Origin: Ruminococcus difficilis
Lineage (GTDB): Bacteria > Bacillota_A > Clostridia > Oscillospirales > Acutalibacteraceae
NCBI RefSeq assembly: GCF_016680995.1
Contig: NZ_JAEQMG010000194.1
Coordinates: 1-7,516, forward strand
Direction of reading: 5' to 3'
Length of the DNA stretch: 7,516 nucleotides
Shown: positions 1 through 4,088 of the stretch, one piece after another
How positions within the stretch are numbered: the stretch's first letter is position 1
How the letters are laid out: each line of letters starts with the position of its first letter
Made by a program: the position numbers and the translations under genes
Notes under the pieces: generated by a model
The model's database searches: none
What the model was told of the DNA's origin: nothing
The model's input: only the letters and a program-made list of their open reading frames with translations

Positions 1-284
<284 letters not shown>

Positions 285-522
285 TACGAACAACAGAACT
301 TTGGTCAGTCAGTATTTACTTCTTCGATTTATCTCTTCTTTATTCAGTTTTCAGGGCACTTGCCCAAACGGGTGCGGAAGAAGCGAACGCTTCAGTCGGA
401 CGACAAAAGGAACATCAAGATATCTGAGAGCGCGCGAGCGAAACGTCAGAAAAGAAGATGATTTCAGTCTGGACACCGACAAAAGGCGAATCTCCGATTT
501 ATCCGTCTCGTAGAAAAAATAT
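285..522 (+). other. 23S to tRNA-Lys transcribed spacer
   Basis: Spacer of about 238 bp with no tRNA, no convincing ORF and no clear promoter. It contains one small perfect hairpin, GAAGC-GAAC-GCTTC at 380-393. It probably carries processing sites for the 3' end of 23S, but no specific RNase III stem could be assigned because the partner strand would lie upstream of 23S, outside the window. Confidence 0.6.
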
Positions 523-598
523 GCACCATTAGCTCAGTTGGTAGAGCACCTGACTCTTAATCAGGGTGTCCCGGGTTCGAGCCCCTGATGGTGCACCA
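523..598 (+). tRNA. tRNA-Lys (anticodon CTT)
   Basis: A complete cloverleaf can be drawn. The acceptor stem GCACCAT (523-529) pairs with ATGGTGC (588-594), the anticodon stem CCTGA/TCAGG (549-553/561-565) encloses the loop CTCTTAA, and the T-arm carries GGTTCGAGCC. The anticodon is CTT at 556-558, reading AAG lysine codons. The discriminator is A595 and CCA is encoded at 596-598. It is the first tRNA after 23S and lies in the same transcript as the following tRNAs. Confidence 0.97.
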
Positions 599-602
599 AA
601 AG

Positions 603-630
603 CAAGGGGCTCACAACAATGAGTCCCTTG
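603..630 (+). repeat. Perfect hairpin between tRNA-Lys and tRNA-Glu
   Basis: CAAGGGGCTCA (603-613) pairs fully with TGAGTCCCTTG (620-630), with one G-T wobble and the loop CAACAA. It is followed by AAAAA rather than a T-run, so it is not a forward intrinsic terminator. It fills almost the whole 38-nt gap between two tRNAs, which suits a processing or spacing role. Part of its left arm, AGGGGCTC (605-612), is also complementary to GAGCCCCT (579-586) in the T-arm of tRNA-Lys. The hairpin may therefore keep that strand from disturbing tRNA folding; this last point is inference. Confidence 0.6.
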
Positions 631-636
631 AAAAAT

Positions 637-711
637 GGCTCGTTGGTCAAGCGGTTAAGACTCCGGCCTCTCACGCCGGCAACGCGGGTTCGATTCCCGC
701 ACGAGTCACCA
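637..711 (+). tRNA. tRNA-Glu (anticodon CTC)
   Basis: Acceptor stem GGCTCGT (637-643) pairs with ACGAGTC (701-707). The anticodon stem CCGGC/GCCGG (663-667/675-679) encloses CTCTCAC, giving anticodon CTC at 670-672, which reads GAG glutamate codons. The T-arm is GCGGGTTCGATTCCCGC, the discriminator is A708 and CCA is encoded at 709-711. Its last 22 nt (690-711) recur exactly at 875-896, and a 13-nt piece of its T-arm (685-697) occurs in reverse complement at 766-778. Tail ends of tRNA genes are common targets of integrases. Confidence 0.96.
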
Positions 712-765
712 AAATGCTTGATACACGTTGTCAATTGATGACGTTTTGATACTGATTCTGCTTTT

Positions 766-882
766 GGAATCGAACCCGAGAGGGTTTGAGCGTTAAGAAA
801 ACAGTCCAGTGGACTGTTTTTAGCTCAAAGCGGTGAGCATCTGTGATGCGAGCCATCAAGAGCGAAGCGCTTGGTCGATTCC
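766..882 (+). other. Structured tRNA-derived element, possible ncRNA or mobile-element remnant
   Basis: The stretch between tRNA-Glu and tRNA-Asn folds on paper into a closed multi-branch structure. An outer stem of ten Watson-Crick pairs (766-776 with 873-882, A774 bulged) closes it. Inside are hairpin 1 (outer TTTGAGC/GCTCAAA at 785-791/823-829, inner AAAACAGTCC/GGACTGTTTT at 798-807/811-820, loop AGT), hairpin 2 (GCATC-TGT-GATGC, 837-849) and hairpin 3 (AGCG-AAG-CGCT, 861-871). The inner stem of hairpin 1 ends in five T (817-821) and has A-rich sequence on the other side, so it resembles a bidirectional terminator. No ORF fits. The family is not recognised with certainty. A tRNA-associated interspersed repeat, a decayed integrated element or a processing structure are all possible. 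The folding was done by eye. Confidence 0.5.
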
Positions 883-896
883 CGCACGAGTCACCA
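875..896 (+). repeat. 22-bp direct copy of the tRNA-Glu 3' end
   Basis: Positions 875-896 are identical to 690-711, which form the 3' half of the T-arm, the 3' acceptor strand, the discriminator and CCA of tRNA-Glu. The copies are 185 bp apart in direct orientation. This is the geometry left when an element enters the 3' end of a tRNA gene and keeps the gene whole, with 690-711 as one attachment site and 875-896 as the other. No integrase gene lies between them, so any such element would be a mere scar. A local duplication is the alternative. Confidence 0.75.
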
Positions 897-932
897 TTGC
901 TATTAAGTATCTGAAAAGGTACAGACAAATAT

Positions 933-1008
933 TCCTCCATAGCTCAGTCGGTAGAGCGCATGACTGTTAATCATGATGTCACTGGTTCGAGCCCAGTTGG
1001 GGGAGCCA
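933..1008 (+). tRNA. tRNA-Asn (anticodon GTT)
   Basis: Acceptor stem TCCTCCA (933-939) pairs with TGGGGGA (998-1004) with one T-G wobble. The anticodon stem CATGA/TCATG (959-963/971-975) encloses CTGTTAA, giving anticodon GTT at 966-968, which reads AAC and AAU asparagine codons. The T-loop is GGTTCGAGCC, the discriminator is G1005 and CCA is encoded at 1006-1008. Only 18 nt separate it from 5S, so the two must share a transcript. Confidence 0.97.
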
Positions 1009-1026
1009 TAAACCCGCTACAATTAA

Positions 1027-1142
1027 ATTGGTGTTGATGACGCAGGGGGTCCACCTGTTCCCATACCGAACACAGAAGTTAAGCTCAGTGGTGCCGAAAA
1101 TAGTGCTCTGGCGACGGGGTGTGAAAATAGGGAGATGCCAAT
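1027..1142 (+). rRNA. rrf: 5S ribosomal RNA
   Basis: The conserved 5S core TTCCCATACCGAACAC (1058-1073) and GAAGTTAAGC (1075-1084) is present. The terminal helix is ATTGGTG (1027-1033) with TGCCAAT (1136-1142), giving about 116 nt, a normal length. A GCGA tetraloop sits at 1111-1114 between CTCTG and CGGGG. Helix II (about 1041-1049 with 1084-1091) pairs poorly, with at least two purine-purine mismatches, so this copy is somewhat divergent. It is the last RNA of the operon. Confidence 0.93.
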
Positions 1143-1171
1143 ACTTGTAGCGAGTTTTCTTTTATCTGATG

Positions 1172-1197
1172 AAGCTGACGTAGGTCGGCTTTTTCTT
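1172..1197 (+). terminator. Intrinsic terminator of the rRNA/tRNA operon
   Basis: AGCTGAC (1173-1179) pairs with GTCGGCT (1184-1190) around the loop GTAG, and A1172-T1191 extends the stem. It is followed by TTTTTCTTATT. It lies 30 nt past 5S and ends the operon. Confidence 0.9.
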
Positions 1198-1294
1198 ATT
1201 TTAAAAAGTCTACTCGTCAATTTATCGTGTTTTTAAAGGTTTTTATTCAACAATATTTCACTATCTGATTTGACTATTATCTGTTGACACCTGT

Positions 1295-1890
1295 TATACG
1301 GTTAAGCAGTATCTCGAGCGAATAATAAAAAACGAAGACGGAGAAGCGGAATCGGGTAGCCCTGAAAAAACAGCTGCACTCCAAACTCTCGCAAGATCTA
1401 TGCTGAACTACGGAGCAAAGGCACAGCTTCAGTTTAATTACAAAGCAAACGAATATGAGCTGGTTGACTACGGCCTTGATTCGTATTCTCCCGAAACTAC
1501 GAATGGCGTAAAGTTTAGCGGCGATAAGGTAATCGGCAACACAGGACTGACCTACGCCGGCTCGAGTATGCTTCTGGAGGATACGATAACCTACCGCGTA
1601 TTCTTCAAGGCAGCCGATAAAACCAATTTGCCTGTAGTTCAATACAATAATGAACGCTTACAAAAGGCGAAAAGGGCGGATACGTCTACTACGATATTAA
1701 GGGCATTAAGGCTCCGGAACTTCTGAATGACCGTAATTTGACTATCGGCGATACCAGATTTACGGTAAACCCTCAAAACTATATTTATAACGCGCTTCAT
1801 AATACAAAAAATACAGATGAGATAAAGAATCTTGTAACAGCGCTTTATGATTATTACAAAAAGGCATATGCCTACTTTATATTAACTTAA
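1295..1890 (+). pseudogene. Remnant of a surface-protein gene: C-terminal domain only, frameshifted
   Basis: Translation begins without any start codon at about YTVKQYLERI (1295 on) and continues through ARSMLNYGAKAQLQFNYK and LTYAGSSMLLEDTITYRVFFK. Near 1671-1677 (AAAAGGG) the reading shifts by one base. It resumes in the other frame as GGYVYYDIKGIKAPELL (1675 on) and runs to TAA at 1888-1890, ending YDYYKKAYAYFILT. The pattern of a SMLNYGA motif, a GSSLLL-like strand, an R-GYVYYDI strand and a final LYDYYKAA helix matches a C-terminal domain I recall from large secreted or cell-surface proteins of Ruminococcus (leucine-rich-repeat or dockerin proteins). The N-terminal bulk is absent: a stop lies at 1271-1273, and the rRNA terminator is only ~100 bp upstream. 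The ATG at 1400 lies mid-domain and has no ribosome binding site. A one-base deletion best explains the shift; a programmed frameshift is unlikely because no classical slippery heptamer is in frame. Confidence 0.75.
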
Positions 1891-1904
1891 GGAGGATGAA
1901 GCCT

Positions 1905-2024
1905 TTGAAAAGAAATTATTCAGAACCCGAGCTTGAGTTTATAAGACTGAGTTTTCCGGAAGTACTCGAATCTTCAAATATGTCATCAGATGAAAACGAA
2001 ACTCCGTTTGAGCCCGAAGAATAA
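1905..2024 (+). CDS. Small acidic 39-residue protein, function unknown
   Basis: An intact short ORF starting at TTG (1905) with an ideal AAGGAGG site at 1889-1895, nine bases upstream. An in-frame ATG at 1896 lies directly on that site and is too close to be used. The product begins MKRNYSEPELEFIRLSF and continues VLESSNMSSDENETPFEPEE; it has a basic start, a central hydrophobic stretch and a strongly acidic Ser/Glu/Asp tail, with no signal peptide or membrane helix. The ribosome binding site overlaps the stop of the surface-protein remnant, so the two were probably translationally coupled, and a strong terminator follows at once. The form (Y-x-x-PELE-hydrophobic-DVL/EVL-(E/T)SS) resembles short peptides I have seen in Ruminococcus genomes, but I know no function for them. 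Confidence 0.6.
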   Translation: MKRNYSEPELEFIRLSFPEVLESSNMSSDENETPFEPEE

Positions 2025-2034
2025 TTCAATCTTT

Positions 2035-2068
2035 AGGGAGTTGCCGTCAGGCAGCTCCCTGATTTTTT
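2035..2068 (+). terminator. Intrinsic terminator after the small ORF
   Basis: AGGGAGTTGCC (2035-2045) pairs along its whole length with GGCAGCTCCCT (2050-2060), one T-G wobble, loop GTCA. GA and then six T follow (2063-2068). It closes the remnant/small-ORF unit 10 nt past the stop codon. Confidence 0.95.
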
Positions 2069-2075
2069 ATTATAT

Positions 2076-2096
2076 ACTTGTAATTATCAAGTGCTG
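2076..2096. promoter_or_regulatory. Candidate operator over the -35 of the XRE gene
   Basis: The inverted repeat ACTTG-N7-CAAGT (2076-2080/2088-2092) surrounds the -35 box, and its right half belongs to TCAAGTGCTG (2087-2096). A near copy, TCAAGCGCTG, sits at 3039-3048 next to the -35 of the esterase gene. Such a site is where an autoregulating XRE protein would bind. The function is inferred from position and recurrence only. Confidence 0.4.
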
Positions 2097-2106
2097 CTGA
2101 TATAAT
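2078..2106 (+). promoter_or_regulatory. Sigma-A promoter of the XRE regulator
   Basis: The -35 box is TTGTAA (2078-2083), then a spacer of exactly 17 bp, then a perfect -10 TATAAT (2101-2106). TG at 2098-2099 adds an extended -10. Transcription should start near 2113, about 27 nt before the ATG. Confidence 0.85.
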
Positions 2107-2139
2107 AAAATAAAAAGAACTAAACGAGGGATTGATATT

Positions 2140-2976
2140 ATGAGCGTGATCGGTGAGCAAATAAAGAAAATCCGCACTGAAAAGGGAATTACGCAGGAAC
2201 AGCTCGGCGAGCTTATCGGTGTGACTACCCAGGCGGTTTCGAGGTGGGAGAGAGGCGGTACTCCCGACGCGGAGCTGCTGCCGAGGATTTCGGACGTGCT
2301 CGGCGTCAGCACCGACAGCCTGTTCGGACGCGAAGAACAGAGCTACTCATTGGCTCTGGCAAGAAGGCTGTGCTGTATGTCTCAGGAGGACGCCTTCCGC
2401 TATGCACTGAATATCTGCTGGGCAATCGAAATCGGACTTATGAGGGATTTGTCGATCGTCGATGATTTTATGGGCAAGCTGATTGACGATTCCGTTTCAG
2501 CCGACAGCAAGCGAAACGACTATTTCGCAAAGATAATTCATGACAGCGGTTTATCGTTGATGCGTATCTCGCCGGATTTCAAGCACTTTTTCCTGATGCA
2601 GGAGAATGGCTCGGGTATCGGCAGCCACCTTTCGGATTTTGAGAGTCTTCGCAGGGTTTTCGCATTGTTTGCCGACGAGAAACTGCTTCGCATTCTGTTC
2701 TATATCTACTCGATGCCGAACATGCCGATCGCGACCTCGCTTATCAGTAAGAAGACGGGGCTTTCTCTGGGTGAAACCGACCGCTATATGAAAAAAATCT
2801 GCGAGAACAACCTCGCCGTACAGACCATTGTTGCTACCGCCGAGGGAGAAATCAACACATATTCCTTCCGCAAGGAGAGCTTTGCGGTACCGATGCTCTG
2901 CTTTGCCGACGAAATCGCCAAGAAGGATCTCCGCCCGTTTTTGGGTTGCTACGACCGAAAGGGCAAGCTGATTTAA
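2140..2976 (+). CDS. XRE-family transcriptional regulator with C-terminal winged-helix-like segment
   Basis: The 278-residue product opens with a classical helix-turn-helix of the XRE/Cro type (residues 7-62): IKKIRTEKGITQEQLGELIG, then the recognition helix TTQAVSRWERG (29-39), then the ISDVLGVSTDSLFG ending typical of the family. Residues 66-170 are helical and of unrecognised fold. Residues 175-245 (KLLRILFYIYSMP, LISKKTGLSLGETDRYMKKI) read like a second, winged-helix DNA-binding or dimer-forming unit. There is no signal peptide; it acts in the cytoplasm on DNA. The start is supported by GAGGG (2126-2130), nine bases upstream. Its promoter carries a candidate operator and the next gene has a similar one, so self-control and control of the esterase are likely but unproven. 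The effector it senses cannot be told. Confidence 0.9.
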   Translation: MSVIGEQIKKIRTEKGITQEQLGELIGVTTQAVSRWERGGTPDAELLPRISDVLGVSTDSLFGREEQSYSLALARRLCCMSQEDAFRYALNICWAIEIGLMRDLSIVDDFMGKLIDDSVSADSKRNDYFAKIIHDSGLSLMRISPDFKHFFLMQENGSGIGSHLSDFESLRRVFALFADEKLLRILFYIYSMPNMPIATSLISKKTGLSLGETDRYMKKICENNLAVQTIVATAEGEINTYSFRKESFAVPMLCFADEIAKKDLRPFLGCYDRKGKLI

Positions 2977-3028
2977 ACCGACGCTTGATTTTGTTGCGTT
3001 TCTGTTGTATTGGTGAATTAAAGGTTTA

Positions 3029-3057
3029 TTGATTATTTTCAAGCGCTGATTTATAAT
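3029..3057 (+). promoter_or_regulatory. Sigma-A promoter of the esterase gene
   Basis: TTGATT (3029-3034), 17-bp spacer, perfect TATAAT (3052-3057). The spacer contains TCAAGCGCTG (3039-3048), and TTGA-N6-TCAA (3029-3042) forms an inverted repeat over the -35. An inverted CGCTTGA lies at 2982-2988, just past the regulator's stop. The gene can thus be transcribed apart from the regulator; no convincing terminator separates them. Confidence 0.85.
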
Positions 3058-3076
3058 AGAACTGTAAGGTGAATAA

Positions 3077-3086
3077 TATCGCGATA
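3077..3086. promoter_or_regulatory. Palindrome in the esterase leader
   Basis: TATCGCGATA is a perfect 10-bp palindrome lying ~20 bp past the -10 and six bases before the AGGAGG ribosome binding site. It could be a repressor site in the transcribed leader, but at this length it may also be chance. Confidence 0.2.
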
Positions 3087-3104
3087 ATATGAGGAGGAAA
3101 TAAC

Positions 3105-3905
3105 ATGAAAAACGAAGAGCTTACCACCCTGAAATTCAGCTATCCCGAGGGGCAGGAAAGAACCGTCCGCGTCTATGTTCCGGCGCACGGCGACGACGAA
3201 ACTCTGCCCGTGATTTACATGACCGACGGACAGAACCTCTTTGAGAACGAGATTTCCAGCTTCGGCAGCTGGCACACGCGCGAGGCTGTGGCGGCAGAAC
3301 GCAAGAGCAGCGGCAAGGCGGCGATCATTGTCGGATTATTCAATGACGGAAGTCCCGTTCAGCGCACAAACGAGCTTACACCCGCGTCGATCGGAAAGCT
3401 GGCTTTTCCGCCCGAGATGCCCGAGGAAGCGCGAAGGCTTATGGATCCTCAGGGAGAGTCGTTTGACGATTTTGTGGTAAATACCGTCATGCCAGCGGTT
3501 GAGGAGAGTTTTCCGGTTAAGAAGGGCAGAGAGAATACCGCGTTCTGCGGCAGCTCCTCGGGCGGTCTGCAGTCATTCTTTACGGTACTCAGCCACCCCG
3601 ACAAGTTCGCGTCGGCGGGCGTTTTTTCGCCGTGCTTTATGCTGTACGAAGGCGCGGACTTCGCCGGCTGGCTCCACGGGAAGATCAAAACAGAGCAACC
3701 GCCGTATCTCTACCTCTACAGCGGAGGCGCAGAGGGTCTGGAGCAGGTGATCTGCCTTGTTACGGACATGACCTCGAAGATGCTGTCGTCCTGTTATCCC
3801 GCCGACAAGCTCAAAACGGTGATCAAGCGCGAGCAGGAGCACTGCGAGGCGGCGTGGGAGACGGTCTTTGCTGACTTCCTTCACGATTTCCTCTCACTCA
3901 ACTAA
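3105..3905 (+). CDS. Alpha/beta-hydrolase, esterase D / Fes-like putative esterase
   Basis: The 266-residue protein has the plan of the putative esterase family (PF00756: esterase D, Fes/IroE, acetyl-xylan and feruloyl esterase relatives). LPVIYMTDGQNLF (34-46) is the typical early strand and loop. GSSSGG (149-154) is the nucleophile elbow, with Ser151 as likely nucleophile. Glu210 in LYSGGAEG is a plausible acid residue, and His246 in EQEHCEAAW is the likely catalytic base. It lacks a signal peptide, so it should hydrolyse esters inside the cell; the substrate (ferric-siderophore ester, acetyl or feruloyl sugar, other acyl ester) cannot be read from the sequence. Start ATG 3105 has AGGAGG at 3092-3097. 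It is the likely target of the XRE regulator upstream and ends in its own terminator. Confidence 0.87.
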   Translation: MKNEELTTLKFSYPEGQERTVRVYVPAHGDDETLPVIYMTDGQNLFENEISSFGSWHTREAVAAERKSSGKAAIIVGLFNDGSPVQRTNELTPASIGKLAFPPEMPEEARRLMDPQGESFDDFVVNTVMPAVEESFPVKKGRENTAFCGSSSGGLQSFFTVLSHPDKFASAGVFSPCFMLYEGADFAGWLHGKIKTEQPPYLYLYSGGAEGLEQVICLVTDMTSKMLSSCYPADKLKTVIKREQEHCEAAWETVFADFLHDFLSLN

Positions 3906-3923
3906 AATCATAAAACGCGATTC

Positions 3924-3951
3924 AAGGCAAGCTCTCAGGAGCTTGCCTTTT
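3924..3951 (+). terminator. Intrinsic terminator of the esterase gene
   Basis: AAGGCAAGCTC (3924-3934) and GAGCTTGCCTT (3939-3949) form a perfect 11-bp stem with loop TCAG, followed by TTTTCT. It starts 18 nt after the stop codon. Confidence 0.94.
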
Positions 3952-4007
3952 CTAAATGGTCTGTTTAGTTGGTGCTGCTACTGTTGATGAACTTCCTGAA
4001 CAATTGA

Positions 4008-4036
4008 TTGAAATTATCCGCTGTATGACCTATAAT
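4008..4036 (+). promoter_or_regulatory. Sigma-A promoter of the MutS-like gene
   Basis: TTGAAA (4008-4013), 17-bp spacer, perfect TATAAT (4031-4036). The start of the transcript, CTGTAAGG at 4041-4048, repeats the one after the esterase promoter (3062-3069) at the same distance from the -10. Confidence 0.85.
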
Positions 4037-4088
4037 AAGGCTGTAAGGAACAGAAACAATCAACAGAAAAGAAAAGGAGAATACGCAC

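Noticed and set aside
690..896. Calling the tRNA-Glu repeat region a complete integrative element
   Set aside because: No integrase, excisionase or any ORF lies between the repeats and the insert is only 185 bp; at most a remnant can be claimed.
1023..1220. Minus-strand open frame over 5S
   Set aside because: It is the antisense of 5S rRNA and its terminator.
1270..1299. Possible promoter TTGACT-N18-TTATAC ahead of the surface-protein remnant
   Set aside because: The -10 is weak and falls within sequence that still reads as the protein's coding region, so it is probably chance. It might still be what transcribes the small ORF.
1277..1642. 121-codon minus-strand open frame
   Set aside because: Antisense to the remnant, whose plus-strand translation clearly matches a known domain type; no ribosome binding site.
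1671..1677. Programmed frameshift at AAAAGGG in the surface-protein remnant
   Set aside because: The codon phase (GCG AAA AGG GCG) does not form a standard slippery heptamer, and the gene has also lost its N-terminus, so decay is the simpler reading.
2982..2998. Terminator between regulator and esterase
   Set aside because: Only a 4-bp ACGC/GCGT stem with a long loop and no proper T-run.
2140..3905. Toxin-antitoxin or defence pair made of the XRE protein and the esterase
   Set aside because: The second gene is a 266-residue hydrolase with a full catalytic motif set and its own promoter, not a small toxin. Gene regulation of an enzyme explains the pair better.
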